This document shows, piece by piece, positions 1-9,114 of a DNA stretch of 36,539 nucleotides. The stretch spans positions 1 to 36,539 of the forward strand of contig JAMOVT010000098.1 of NCBI GenBank assembly GCA_027061855.1, given 5' to 3'. The position numbers were made by a program, and so were the translations under genes. Source of the DNA: Flavobacteriales bacterium (GTDB lineage: Bacteria > Bacteroidota > Bacteroidia > Flavobacteriales > Flavobacteriaceae). Position 1 is the first letter of the stretch. Each line of letters opens with the position of its first letter. The notes beneath the pieces are model-generated. The model was given only the letters and a program-made list of their open reading frames with translations. It was not told the origin of the DNA and did no database searches.

Positions 1-32
1 TAGAAATGGGGGGAAACTTTTGTTTGATGTTA

Positions 33-186
33 GTTGTCTGTTAGTAGTTATCTGTTGTCTGTTGGTAGTTGTCTGTTGTCAGTTGTCAGTTGGTAGTTGT
101 CTGTTGTTAGTTATTAGTTGTCAGTTGTCAGTTGTCAGTTGGTAGTTGTCTGTTGTCTGTTGTCTGTTGATAGTTCATAGTTTGTG
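33..186. repeat. Degenerate heptanucleotide tandem array, 22 units
   Basis: Twenty-two consecutive 7-base units follow GTT(G/A/C/T)NN(A/T/G) without a break in register. The commonest are GTTGTCT, GTTGTCA and GTTGGTA. The pair GTTGGTA-GTTGTCT recurs at 61, 89 and 138, suggesting higher-order duplication. Seven is not a multiple of three, so the array cannot keep a repetitive reading frame and is best read as intergenic. It lies beyond the 3' end of the PatB-like gene. Its function is unknown; it may be a slippage-prone filler. No other gene is supported in bases 1-290. Confidence 0.85.
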
Positions 187-294
187 GTTTGAGGGATGTA
201 GGGTTTTGGGTTTTGGGTTTTAATTTTAATTTTCTTAATGGCTTAATGGTTAAAAAGGGGAAAAGGGAAAGAGAAATTGTTTGCAATGGAAATA

Positions 295-1479
295 TTATTC
301 CTTCATATGTTTATCTACGGCTTTTTTTATTTTTTTCAATGCTTTTTCCAATTCTTTTTTGGGTAAAGCGATATTCATTCGCATAAATCCTTCTCCTCCG
401 GGACCGAAAGTATATCCCGGATTAAGCAATACTCCCGCTTTGTTAAAAAAGAAATCTTTTAGCTCCTCATTATCCATCCCTAATGCTCTTGCATCCAACC
501 AAAGCAAGAAAGAAGCTTCGGGCCTGTACACCTTAATTTGCGGAATTTCTTTGTTGAAAAAATCGATGCTGTAATCAATATTTTCTTTTAGATAGTCCAA
601 AAGCTGATCCAACCAATTTTCCCCTTTTTCATAAGCAGCCGTCAAAGCGATATTGCCGAGGATATTCCCTTTTTGCAAATGCAAAGTATGCAACTGATGA
701 TCATAGCGTTTTTTTATTTCGGGATTTTTGGCAATCATAAAAGAGGTCGCCAATCCGGGGATATTGAATGTTTTACTAGGCGCACCAAAAATGATAGAGT
801 TTTGTGCGGCATAATCGGAAATCGAAGCATAAGGCGTATAAGCTTTGTCGTTTACCAAAATGTCGGCATGAATTTCATCCGAAACAACCATTAAGTTATG
901 TTTTTGTGCTATACGGTCCAGTTGGGATAGTTCTTCTTTACTCCATGCCCTCCCGACAGGATTATGAGGATTACACAATAAAATCATTTTTGTTTTGGGA
1001 GTGATTTTTGAAGTCAAATCTTCAAAATCCATTTCAAATTTATTTCCGGAATTTTTCAAGGGATTATAAACAATCTCCCTTTGATTTTCTTTAATTACAT
1101 GGAAAAAAGGAAAATATACGGGTGATTGCACAATCACCTCATCACCCGGTTCTGTAAATTCACGTATGGCCAAATTTAAACCCGCGACCACACCGGGACT
1201 TCCGGAAATATGTTCCGGTGCCACTTCAAAATCATGTCTTTTTTTCAACCAGTTTGAAATGCTCTCAAAATGATTTTTATTTTTATAGGTATAGCCCAAA
1301 ACGGGATGCTCCAAGCGTTTTTTTATGGCATCGATAATAAAGTCGGGGGTTTCAAAATCCATATCGGCGACCCATAAAGGCATGGCGTCTTTTACTCCCC
1401 AAAATTGTTCGGTTGCATCATATTTTATACAATCGGTATTTTTACGATCGATAATTTTATCAAAGTTGTATTTTTTCAT
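295..1479 (-). CDS. PatB/MalY-family PLP aminotransferase (cystathionine beta-lyase-like)
   Basis: A 394-residue fold-type I PLP enzyme of the MalY/PatB family. These usually cleave C-S bonds of cystathionine or cysteine conjugates (beta-lyase), releasing a thiol, pyruvate and ammonia in the cytoplasm. Visible family features are PLWVADMDFETPDFI near the N-terminus, LCNPHNPVGRAW and VVSDEIHADI in the cofactor region, and GAPSKTFNIPGL, whose Lys is the expected Schiff-base residue. The length fits the family. The frame is open to a TTG at 1485, but the ATG at 1479 is the natural start. The gene stands alone, divergent from the DUF2723 gene. Substrate cannot be fixed from sequence: a methionine-pathway lyase or a general aminotransferase are both possible. 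Confidence 0.88.
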   Translation of the reverse strand: MKKYNFDKIIDRKNTDCIKYDATEQFWGVKDAMPLWVADMDFETPDFIIDAIKKRLEHPVLGYTYKNKNHFESISNWLKKRHDFEVAPEHISGSPGVVAGLNLAIREFTEPGDEVIVQSPVYFPFFHVIKENQREIVYNPLKNSGNKFEMDFEDLTSKITPKTKMILLCNPHNPVGRAWSKEELSQLDRIAQKHNLMVVSDEIHADILVNDKAYTPYASISDYAAQNSIIFGAPSKTFNIPGLATSFMIAKNPEIKKRYDHQLHTLHLQKGNILGNIALTAAYEKGENWLDQLLDYLKENIDYSIDFFNKEIPQIKVYRPEASFLLWLDARALGMDNEELKDFFFNKAGVLLNPGYTFGPGGEGFMRMNIALPKKELEKALKKIKKAVDKHMKE

Positions 1480-1743
1480 AGTCAAATTGTTTTGGTAGCG
1501 GGTAAATTTACAATTTTATTTTAGTTGTAAAAATGATCGAAACTAAAATATTTTAGTGCATTTGAAATTTCAAATTAATCAAATATAGACTGGTATATGC
1601 TCGTTTTTATTCTTCCATACCTACTAATTACCTAATTCTTTCATGAAGAATTTATAATAAAAACCTAAAAACCAAAAACAGAATTGATTTTATTCTTATT
1701 TTTGGGGTAATTTATTCCATTATTTTATTGAACTTGTCTGAAT

Positions 1744-4700
1744 ATGAAGCAATTTACTTATAGAAAAATCGAAATCGGATTGGGAATCGCAGTATTTCTC
1801 ATTTCCTTGTTTACTTATATCGCCACTTTGGAGCCCACAGTGAGTTTTTGGGATTGCGGCGAATATATTTCCACCTCTGCCAAATTACAAGTGGGGCATC
1901 CTCCGGGAGCGCCGCTTTTCCAGATGCTGGGAGCCTTTTTCTCGATGTTTGCCACTTCACCTGCCAAGTTAGCTTATATGGTCAATATGATGTCGGCTAT
2001 TTTTAGCGCTCTTACTATTTTGATTTTATATTGGACAATCCTTCATTTATTGAAAAAATATATCATTAAAAAGGAAAACCTCGGTAAAGCCGAAAAAATT
2101 GTGGTATTGGGGAGTGCCGTTACAGGTTCTCTCGCTTTTGCTTTTTCAGATACTTTTTGGTATTCGGCCGTAGAAGCGGAAGTATATGCCGCAGCCATGT
2201 TTTTAACAGCTGTATTGTTCTGGTTAGGACTCAAATGGGTAGAAAACCTGGACAGTCCACGCGGTACAAAATGGTTGATTCTCATGGCCTTTGTTATCGG
2301 GCTTTCTTTTGGTGTGCATTTTATGGTACTTTTAGTAATTCCGGCTATCGGAATGCTTTATTATTTTAAAACCCACGAACAATTCACATGGAAATCTTTT
2401 GTCATAGCCAATTTGACAGTAATCGGAATTCTTCTGGTGATTTTCAAATTACTGCTTCCTTATACCATGAAATTTTTCAGTGTCTTTGAAATCACTTTTA
2501 CCAATACCTTCGGCACTCCTTTTCATACGGGAACCATCATTGCAGGACTGATTGTAGTTGCTATTTTCTATTATTTATTAAAAAAAGCATACCGCACGCA
2601 AAACAGGCTGCTTGAAGCCATTACCCTCTCTGTTTTATTTATCCTTATCGGCTTTTCTTCCTGGATTATGTTGCCTATTCGCGCCAATGCCAATACGGTG
2701 ATCAACGAAAATGCTCCTACAAATGCCCGCGAATTGCTGGCGTATTATAACAGAGAACAATACGGAGAAACCCATTTGTTTTACGGCCCATACTATTCCG
2801 CCTACCTCAACGGATTGGACGAAAAAGAGCCCTATGTGGACGACAAACCCAAATACGAGCAAGACACGGTTAAAGGGAAATATGTAATTGTAAACAACTA
2901 TAAAAAAGCCAAACAAAATTTTACGCACAGGCATTGGGGATTGATGCCGCGTATGTGGAGTCCCGATAATATCGACAATTACAAAATGATAGCCGGAATA
3001 CCCAAAAATTCCAAAAGAAAACCTACTTTTTTTGAAGACAAAGCTTTTATGCTTAATTATCAATTCGGCTATATGTATTGGCGCTACTTGATGTGGAATT
3101 TTGTAGGTCGTCAAGACGATATTCAGGGACGTTTGGACAATCACGGAAACTGGTTGAGCGGAATCAAATTTATCGATGAAATGCATCTCGGCCCCCAAGA
3201 TCATCTCCCCTCCGATTATAAAAACAACAAAGCCCGCAATACCTATTATTTCTTGCCTTTTCTATTGGCAATTGTCGGGCTGCTGTTTCATTCTTCAAAA
3301 GATTGGAAATCTTTTTATGTGCTCTTACTTGCTTTTCTCATGACCGGCTTGGCCATTGTCTTTTACACCAATGTTCGTCCGTTTGAGCCGAGAGAAAGGG
3401 ATTATGCCGTGGTAGGTTCATTCTATTTCTTTTCCATATGGTTAGGTTTCGGTGTATATGCTTTATATGACTATTTAAAAAAATACCTCAAACCCGATTT
3501 AGCGGCAATCCTTGTCAGTGTTTTAGGAATTCTGGCCGCCCCGGTTTTGATGGCTTCTCAAAATTGGGACGATCACGACCGCTCCAAAAAATATTCCGCC
3601 CGAAACAATGCGGTTTCCTATCTCGAATCCTGCCAGAAAAATGCCATTCTCTATACAATTGGTGATAATGATACATTCCCGCTTTGGTATGCCCAAGACA
3701 TTGAAGGGATTCGTCCCGATTTACGTTTAATCAACACCAGCTTACTAAATACCGATTGGTATATCGACCAACAAAAACGTAAAATTTACGAGTCGGAACC
3801 TGTAAAGATTACGATGCCTCATAAAAAATATGTTTACGGAACAAGGGACGTAATTTATCCCAATTATTATATCGAAGGACGAAATATTCCCAATTTTGAA
3901 AAAGATACTTTGGATATCAAAGATTGGGTAAATATTGTGTTGAATGATAATTTCAGTGTGGTCAATCCGGAAAACAATCAACGGCTTTATTTGTATCCCA
4001 CCAAATATATCCGTGTTCCGGTCAATAAAGAAAATGTTTTGAAGTACGGTATCGTTTCCCCAAAATACAAGGATAGCATTGTGGATGAAATCATTCTCAA
4101 TGTAGGAGATAACGGAATTTATAAAGGGAATTTTGCCATGTTGCAACAATTGGCCAATAACGATTGGAAACGGCCTATCTATTTCAGTGGAGGAAGTTTT
4201 AAGGATGAAGATTATCTATGGGCCAAAAACTATCTTCAACTGGATGGGCTTACCTATAAATTGGTTCCCGTTTATACGCCTTATGAAGGGATTGATTTCG
4301 GTCAAATCGATACGGATGTAATGTATAAAAACGTGAAAAAATGGGATTGGGGCAATATGAACAAAGGCATTTACCTGGATCCCGAAACCCGCAGAAACTC
4401 ATTGGTTTATCGAGGAGTGTTATATCGATTGGCCAATCAACTTCATAAAGAAGGAAAGGACAAAAAAGCCTTGGAAATTCTGGATTTATCCATAGAAAAA
4501 ATGCCGGTCAAAGATTTTGGTTTCTACACTTCGCTCTTGGAATATATAGACTTGTATTATAAATTGGGCGAAAAAGAAAAAGCCAGAAACCTCGCTTCAT
4601 TACTCATTGATGTAGAAAAAGAATACCTCAATTACTACGGCAATATGAGCTTACAGCAAAAAATGGAGAATTTTGATGATATCCAGCAACATTTCTTGAT

Positions 4701-4818
4701 TTTCCGTGAGTTACTCAATATTATAGAACGCAACAAAGACGATGAATTTTATGAAGAAAAAGTAAAAGAATTTGCCGAAGTAGCGTCAAAATACCAAGAA
4801 CTGATGTCTGATGAATAG
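1744..4818 (+). CDS. DUF2723 membrane protein, probable protein O-mannosyltransferase-like glycosyltransferase
   Basis: A 1024-residue multi-pass membrane protein. The N-terminus has a first membrane helix (about 10-28), then [18 protein letters not shown] and [10 protein letters not shown], the signature of DUF2723, a GT-C fold family related to protein O-mannosyltransferases. Acidic residues in that first loop are where GT-C enzymes place catalysis. About a dozen hydrophobic helices run to about residue 615. A soluble C-terminal part begins around [15 protein letters not shown] and ends in helical, TPR-like sequence. The likely role is sugar transfer from a lipid-linked donor to proteins outside the inner membrane; donor and acceptor are inferred only. 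The stop overlaps the next gene by 8 bases, suggesting translational coupling. A weak -7 box (TATTTTTG, 1697-1704) lies upstream. Confidence 0.85.
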   Translation: MKQFTYRKIEIGLGIAVFLISLFTYIATLEPTVSFWDCGEYISTSAKLQVGHPPGAPLFQMLGAFFSMFATSPAKLAYMVNMMSAIFSALTILILYWTILHLLKKYIIKKENLGKAEKIVVLGSAVTGSLAFAFSDTFWYSAVEAEVYAAAMFLTAVLFWLGLKWVENLDSPRGTKWLILMAFVIGLSFGVHFMVLLVIPAIGMLYYFKTHEQFTWKSFVIANLTVIGILLVIFKLLLPYTMKFFSVFEITFTNTFGTPFHTGTIIAGLIVVAIFYYLLKKAYRTQNRLLEAITLSVLFILIGFSSWIMLPIRANANTVINENAPTNARELLAYYNREQYGETHLFYGPYYSAYLNGLDEKEPYVDDKPKYEQDTVKGKYVIVNNYKKAKQNFTHRHWGLMPRMWSPDNIDNYKMIAGIPKNSKRKPTFFEDKAFMLNYQFGYMYWRYLMWNFVGRQDDIQGRLDNHGNWLSGIKFIDEMHLGPQDHLPSDYKNNKARNTYYFLPFLLAIVGLLFHSSKDWKSFYVLLLAFLMTGLAIVFYTNVRPFEPRERDYAVVGSFYFFSIWLGFGVYALYDYLKKYLKPDLAAILVSVLGILAAPVLMASQNWDDHDRSKKYSARNNAVSYLESCQKNAILYTIGDNDTFPLWYAQDIEGIRPDLRLINTSLLNTDWYIDQQKRKIYESEPVKITMPHKKYVYGTRDVIYPNYYIEGRNIPNFEKDTLDIKDWVNIVLNDNFSVVNPENNQRLYLYPTKYIRVPVNKENVLKYGIVSPKYKDSIVDEIILNVGDNGIYKGNFAMLQQLANNDWKRPIYFSGGSFKDEDYLWAKNYLQLDGLTYKLVPVYTPYEGIDFGQIDTDVMYKNVKKWDWGNMNKGIYLDPETRRNSLVYRGVLYRLANQLHKEGKDKKALEILDLSIEKMPVKDFGFYTSLLEYIDLYYKLGEKEKARNLASLLIDVEKEYLNYYGNMSLQQKMENFDDIQQHFLIFRELLNIIERNKDDEFYEEKVKEFAEVASKYQELMSDE

Positions 4819-5338
4819 TACTAATCGGATTGAATTGATCAAAGGGGATATCACCCGGATGAAAGTGGATGCTATTGTTAATGCCGCTAACAATTCTTTA
4901 CTGGGAGGGGGCGGTGTAGACGGTGCCATACACCGGGCGGCAGGACCGGAATTGCTTCAAGCTACGTCAAAACTTCACGGATGTGCCACCGGTGATGCCA
5001 AAATTACTCCGGGATTTAAACTTCCTGCAAAATTTGTGATTCATACCGTAGGACCGGTATGGAGAGGAGGAAATCATCATGAAAAGGAACTTCTGGCAAG
5101 TGCTTACCGAAGAAGTTTGGAAGTAGCCCTTGAAAATGGAGTAAAAACGATTGCTTTTCCTAATATAAGCACAGGCGTTTACGGCTTTCCTAAGAAATTA
5201 GCCGCCGAAATAGCCGTTAAAGAAGTAAAAGATTTTTTAAATCAAAATCCCGAAATTGAAAAGGTGTATTTTGTGAGTTTCGGTGATGAAAATTATACTA
5301 TTTACCGGGATTTATTATCCAAAACGGAAAATACATAG
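4811..5338 (+). CDS. Macro-domain protein, probable O-acetyl-ADP-ribose deacetylase
   Basis: A 175-residue stand-alone macro domain, the size of YmdB. It binds ADP-ribose and probably hydrolyses O-acetyl-ADP-ribose or removes ADP-ribose from acidic residues, in the cytoplasm. Diagnostic segments are [20 protein letters not shown], the glycine-rich [14 protein letters not shown] that holds the diphosphate (the AANN Asn and the following Asp are the family's functional residues, about 26-27 and 36), and ISTGVYGFP near the C-terminus. Its ATG lies inside the last codons of the DUF2723 gene, so it is probably co-translated. Why a macro domain should be coupled to a glycosyltransferase is not clear from sequence. 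Confidence 0.9.
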   Translation: MNSTNRIELIKGDITRMKVDAIVNAANNSLLGGGGVDGAIHRAAGPELLQATSKLHGCATGDAKITPGFKLPAKFVIHTVGPVWRGGNHHEKELLASAYRRSLEVALENGVKTIAFPNISTGVYGFPKKLAAEIAVKEVKDFLNQNPEIEKVYFVSFGDENYTIYRDLLSKTENT

Positions 5339-5405
5339 CCGCCATCCTCTTCTTTAAAATGATTCAATACGTATTTGCTTACTTCTGCTTATAAATTAAA
5401 AAAAT

Positions 5406-5433
5406 GGGGGAGTAGTTATTTTTACCATCCCCC
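5406..5433. terminator. Possible bidirectional terminator hairpin
   Basis: A short G/C clamp, GGGGGA paired with TCCCCC over a 16-base loop, has A-rich sequence before it and T-rich sequence after it. It lies in the 150-base gap between two convergent genes (macro-domain and pyruvate kinase). The stem is only 6 bp and the loop is large, so support is modest. Confidence 0.4.
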
Positions 5434-5488
5434 TATATTTTCAACCTTACTTTATATAGAATTTTAAAGAATGAATTTATAAATAAAC

Positions 5489-6931
5489 TTAGTCTACCTG
5501 AGTAATACGCAATGTATTTACCATTCCTTTTTTGGATATAGGCATGGAGAAAACGGAAACCATCATATCTTCGGATTGTACAAAACCGTTTCTTTTTGCT
5601 ATGGCTTCAATATCCTTAATGGTATCGTCGGTTGAAATCAATCGATCATAGAAAAAAGGCATTACTCCCCATACCAAAACAAGGGAACGCATCAGGCGTT
5701 GATGTGCCGTAAATACCAAAATATAGGCCATCGGACGTCGTGCAGAGATTTTATAAGCGGAAAATCCGGATGAAGTAAAAGTAGTAATTACCGCCGCAGA
5801 GACATCACGGGCAATTTCGGAAGCATTATAACAAATCACTTCGGAAATAAAACGTTCATCCCTTTTTTCGGGAATGGGTACCCAATCAGCGAGTTTGATG
5901 AGGTTTGAGTTTTCTACCTGTAAGATTATTTTGGTGATTTGTTTGATTACTTTCACCGGATTTTTTCCTACGGAAGTTTCTCCGGACAGCATCACGGCAT
6001 CGGCTCCGTCCATTACCGAATTGGCCACATCATTGACTTCCGCACGAGTAGGTATGCTTCCCGTAATCATACTTTCCATCATTTGGGTGGCAATGATAAT
6101 GGGTTTTTGATGTTTTTTTGCCAGATATACCAATCGCTTTTGAATCAATGGAACTTGCTCCAAGGGAACTTCGATGCCCAGATCTCCACGTGCTACCATT
6201 AAGCCGTCGGTTACCTGAATAATTTCATTAATATTTTCCACCGCTTCGGGTTTTTCGATTTTTGAAATCACCGGAATCTGGTAATCGGAATGTTTCTTAA
6301 TAATGGATTTTATCAATTCTACATCTTCGGCACTTCGTACAAAAGACAAGGCTACCCAATCCACTTCTTGCTCAATGGCGAACAGCAAATCTTTTTTATC
6401 TTTTTTTGTCAAAGCGGGAAGCGAAATGTTCGTATTGGGCAGATTTACTCCTTTTTTGGAAGAAAGCGGTCCTCCTTCCACTACTTTGGTTACTACGGTA
6501 TCTTTTTTATTGGTTTTTTCTACTTGTAATTGGATTTTCCCGTCATCCACCAGGATAATTTCACCGGGTTTTACATCACAAGGAAGTTGTTTATAGGTAA
6601 TATAAGCTTCTTTATTAAGATTATTAGTGGTAATTTTATGCTTGGTGGATAAAGTGAGCGTATCTCCTTCCTTTAAAAAAGTTCCTTCTTCCACTTTTCC
6701 TATACGCAATTTAGGCCCTTGTAAATCCGCTAGAATGGCAATAGGAGTATCGAGCTCTTTCTCTATTTCCCTGATTTGCTTCACCTGTTCGGCAACGGTA
6801 TCATAATCGGCATGCGAGAAGTTGATTCTGAAAACATTCACGCCGTTTTTTACCATCTTGGCTTTGATTTTTTTACTTTCGGTTGCCGGACCCAAAGTAG
6901 CTACAATCTTGGTTTTTTTAATCTTAATCAT
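5489..6931 (-). CDS. pyk: Pyruvate kinase
   Basis: A 480-residue enzyme converting phosphoenolpyruvate and ADP to pyruvate and ATP, the last step of glycolysis. Visible landmarks are KTKIVATLGPAT at the N-terminus, VFRINFSHAD, the B-domain start ILADLQGPKLRIG, the active-site signature ISKIEKPEAVENI with its catalytic Lys, MVARGDLGIEVP, and IATQMMESMI followed by PTRAEVNDVANSVMDGADAVMLSGET. The length matches bacterial pyruvate kinases. The frame extends to a TTG at 6949, but that codon sits inside a good -7 promoter box (6947-6954), so the ATG at 6931 is taken as the start. Divergent from hflX and convergent with the macro-domain gene. Confidence 0.97.
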   Translation of the reverse strand: MIKIKKTKIVATLGPATESKKIKAKMVKNGVNVFRINFSHADYDTVAEQVKQIREIEKELDTPIAILADLQGPKLRIGKVEEGTFLKEGDTLTLSTKHKITTNNLNKEAYITYKQLPCDVKPGEIILVDDGKIQLQVEKTNKKDTVVTKVVEGGPLSSKKGVNLPNTNISLPALTKKDKKDLLFAIEQEVDWVALSFVRSAEDVELIKSIIKKHSDYQIPVISKIEKPEAVENINEIIQVTDGLMVARGDLGIEVPLEQVPLIQKRLVYLAKKHQKPIIIATQMMESMITGSIPTRAEVNDVANSVMDGADAVMLSGETSVGKNPVKVIKQITKIILQVENSNLIKLADWVPIPEKRDERFISEVICYNASEIARDVSAAVITTFTSSGFSAYKISARRPMAYILVFTAHQRLMRSLVLVWGVMPFFYDRLISTDDTIKDIEAIAKRNGFVQSEDMMVSVFSMPISKKGMVNTLRITQVD

Positions 6932-6946
6932 TAAAACTGTTTTTTG

Positions 6947-6954
6947 CAAAGATA
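6947..6954 (-). promoter_or_regulatory. -7 box of the pyk promoter
   Basis: Read on the minus strand this is TATCTTTG, a match to the Bacteroidota -7 consensus TAnnTTTG. A TTG lies 24 bases upstream, slightly longer than the usual 17-23. The predicted RNA start, a few bases downstream, leaves a very short leader before the ATG at 6931. Confidence 0.55.
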
Positions 6955-7050
6955 AAGATAAATCCGCGGAAGTATTATCAAGATTAAGTCAATTCTCACT
7001 CACAATACGAATTAAAAGCTTCCAAATAAAAACAATACGTATAAGTTTTG

Positions 7051-7058
7051 TAATTTTG
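7051..7058 (+). promoter_or_regulatory. Candidate -7 box of the hflX promoter
   Basis: TAATTTTG fits TAnnTTTG about 45 bases before the hflX ATG. No TTG sits at the ideal -33 spacing, so this is a weak call based on one element. Confidence 0.35.
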
Positions 7059-7102
7059 TATCCTTACAATAAGAAAATTCAAAAAAGAATCACCGAAAGT
7101 TT

Positions 7103-8296
7103 ATGATAGAAAAGAAAGAAAATTTTTATGAAAAGACAATCCTTATCGGGATTATTCATCAAAATCAAAGTAAAGAACAGGTAGATGAATACTTGAAGGA
7201 ACTGGCATTTCTGGCGGATACTGCCGGTGCTACGGTGGTAAAATCTTTTATACAAAAATTGGATAAACCACATCCTAAAACATTTTTAGGAACGGGAAAA
7301 CTGGAAGAAATACGGCAATTTATCGAGGAAAATGATATTCAAGTAGCCATTTTTGATGATGAACTCAGTCCGGCTCAGCAAAAAAACCTGGAAAAAATTT
7401 TAGGCATAAAAATTTTAGACAGAACACGTTTGATTCTGGATATTTTTGCTCAACGGGCACAAACCTCTTATGCTCGCACCCAAGTCGAACTAGCCCAATA
7501 TCAATACCTTTTACCGCGATTAACGGGAATGTGGACACACCTTGAAAGACAGCGAGGAGGAATCGGGATGAGAGGACCCGGAGAGACGGAAATCGAAACC
7601 GACCGCCGTATCGTACGGGATAAAATCGCACTGCTAAAAAAGAAATTGAAAAACATTGACAAACAAATGTCTACTCAGCGGGGGAATCGTGGAAAAATGG
7701 TACGCGCCGCATTGGTAGGTTATACCAATGTAGGAAAAAGTACATTGATGAACGTATTGAGTAAATCGGATGTGTTTGCGGAAAACAAGCTCTTTGCCAC
7801 ACTGGATACTACCGTAAGGAAAATCGTAGTGCATAATATTCCGTTTCTTTTGACCGACACCGTAGGTTTTATCCGTAAACTCCCCACCCAACTAATCGAA
7901 TCCTTTAAATCGACCTTGAACGAAGTAACCGAATCCGATTTATTGATTCATGTAGTAGATATATCACATCCTAATTTTGAAGAACAGATGCAAACCGTCC
8001 AACAAATTCTCAATGAAATAGGGGGAGGAGATAAACCCACGGTGATTGTATTTAATAAAATCGATCTTTTGGAAAATAATCCCGAATATAATCTGGAAAA
8101 TCTGAAATCCACCTGGTTGGCAAAGACCGATGCACCTACGGTTTTCATTTCTGCCGAAAACAAAATAAATATAGACGAACTTAGAGATACTTTGTATAAA
8201 GAGGTGCGAAAAATACATATCAAACGTTTTCCTTATAATGATTTTCTTTATCCCGATCTGGATGAAATAAAAAGAAATGACGAATCCGGCATTTGA
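7103..8296 (+). CDS. hflX: GTPase HflX
   Basis: A 397-residue ribosome-associated GTPase of the HflX family, which binds the large subunit and can split stalled or hibernating ribosomes. The N-terminal HflX domain shows FLGTGKLEEIRQFI and FDDELSPAQQKNLE, then DRTRLILDIFAQRAQT. The linker has the family hallmark GGIGMRGPGETEIETDRR. The G domain has G1 GYTNVGKST at residues 206-214, G3 DTVG at 252-255 and G4 NKID at 318-321. The length is typical. It is divergent from pyk. The polysaccharide export genes follow from their own promoter, so HflX need not be functionally linked to them. Confidence 0.96.
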   Translation: MIEKKENFYEKTILIGIIHQNQSKEQVDEYLKELAFLADTAGATVVKSFIQKLDKPHPKTFLGTGKLEEIRQFIEENDIQVAIFDDELSPAQQKNLEKILGIKILDRTRLILDIFAQRAQTSYARTQVELAQYQYLLPRLTGMWTHLERQRGGIGMRGPGETEIETDRRIVRDKIALLKKKLKNIDKQMSTQRGNRGKMVRAALVGYTNVGKSTLMNVLSKSDVFAENKLFATLDTTVRKIVVHNIPFLLTDTVGFIRKLPTQLIESFKSTLNEVTESDLLIHVVDISHPNFEEQMQTVQQILNEIGGGDKPTVIVFNKIDLLENNPEYNLENLKSTWLAKTDAPTVFISAENKINIDELRDTLYKEVRKIHIKRFPYNDFLYPDLDEIKRNDESGI

Positions 8297-8318
8297 AATC
8301 GTAAAAATATTATCTTTG
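8293..8318 (+). promoter_or_regulatory. Promoter of the polysaccharide export pair
   Basis: TATCTTTG at 8311-8318 is a perfect TAnnTTTG box. A TTG at 8293-8295 lies 15 bases upstream, a little short. RNA would start near 8324, which argues against translation from the in-frame ATG at 8320. Confidence 0.6.
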
Positions 8319-8343
8319 TATGTTCAAAAACATGCATTTATTT

Positions 8344-9105
8344 ATGAAAACTGTTTATTTACTGATAATTCTTTTTCTTTTTAACGCTTGCGTTCCTTAC
8401 AAGGATATTGTTTATCTGCAAGGCGAAATAGAAAATGGAAAAACCTCTTCCGAAGATTATAAAATTCAGAAAAACGATATTTTATATATAGACATAAAGT
8501 CTTCCAATCCTGAGATACAAAAATTTTTCAACACCAATAAAGTGGGAAATACCCAAACCAATAAAGGAAACCTTTATTTATCGGGTTATTTTGTTGACCG
8601 AAACGGGGAAATTGAATTACCGGTAATCGGAAAACTTAAAGTGGAAAATCTGAATTTTGAACAAGTAAAAACCTTAATCAAAGAAAAAATGCTTCATTCA
8701 CAATTTTCCAGTTTAAACGATATATTCATCATCGTTAAATTGGCCGGAGTACCCTACTCCGTTGTAGGAGAGGTTAATCATCCGCAAAACGGAATCTTAT
8801 ACAAAACCAACCCGAATATTTTTGATGTAATCGCCAATGCAGGGGATATAAAATTAACCGGAGATCAGACCGATATTGTTATTGTAAGAGATCTCGACGG
8901 CAAAAAAGTAATGGGAAAACTGGATCTGACCGATTCAAATGTACTCTATTCTGACTATTACCGTATCCGTCCTAACGATTTAATCTATATAAAGCCACGT
9001 AAGCAGAAAACCTTAGGAACGGGAACGACGCTTACACAAACAATTTCAACTACCATTACCGCTTTATCCCTGATTACTTCTATCATTATTTTAACAAAGC
9101 TTTAA
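8344..9105 (+). CDS. Polysaccharide biosynthesis/export lipoprotein (Wza/BexD family)
   Basis: A 253-residue outer-membrane export lipoprotein of the Wza/BexD family, whose members form the channel for capsule or exopolysaccharide. A signal peptide ends in the lipobox FNAC, with Cys16 from the chosen start. The Poly_export domain follows (KIQKNDILYIDIKSSNPEIQ), then SLBB-like segments (VGEVNHPQNGILYKTNPNIFDVIANAG and RPNDLIYIKP). A C-terminal hydrophobic stretch (ISTTITALSLITSIIILT) ends the protein. In-frame ATGs exist at 8320, 8332 and 8344. The first lies at the predicted RNA start, and the third gives a standard-length lipoprotein signal, so 8344 is preferred. The Wzc-like kinase follows after 9 bases, the usual partner order. 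Confidence 0.88.
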   Translation: MKTVYLLIILFLFNACVPYKDIVYLQGEIENGKTSSEDYKIQKNDILYIDIKSSNPEIQKFFNTNKVGNTQTNKGNLYLSGYFVDRNGEIELPVIGKLKVENLNFEQVKTLIKEKMLHSQFSSLNDIFIIVKLAGVPYSVVGEVNHPQNGILYKTNPNIFDVIANAGDIKLTGDQTDIVIVRDLDGKKVMGKLDLTDSNVLYSDYYRIRPNDLIYIKPRKQKTLGTGTTLTQTISTTITALSLITSIIILTKL

Positions 9106-9114
9106 ACACAATAT

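Noticed and set aside
33-186. CRISPR array reading of the short repeats
   Set aside because: Units are 7 bases, directly abutting with no spacers, and no cas genes are present.
189-574. Small plus-strand ORFs near the left edge
   Set aside because: They largely lie antisense to or at the end of the PatB-like gene, have low-complexity Phe/Ser-rich products and no recognisable start signals.
1486-1743. Gene or RNA in the gap before the DUF2723 gene
   Set aside because: No ORF or stable hairpin is visible; only AT-rich sequence and a weak -7 box at 1697-1704.
2635-3204. 189-codon minus-strand ORF inside the DUF2723 gene
   Set aside because: It lies wholly inside a well-supported membrane-protein gene on the other strand; the product has no domain and a Phe/Ile/Val bias expected from antisense of that gene.
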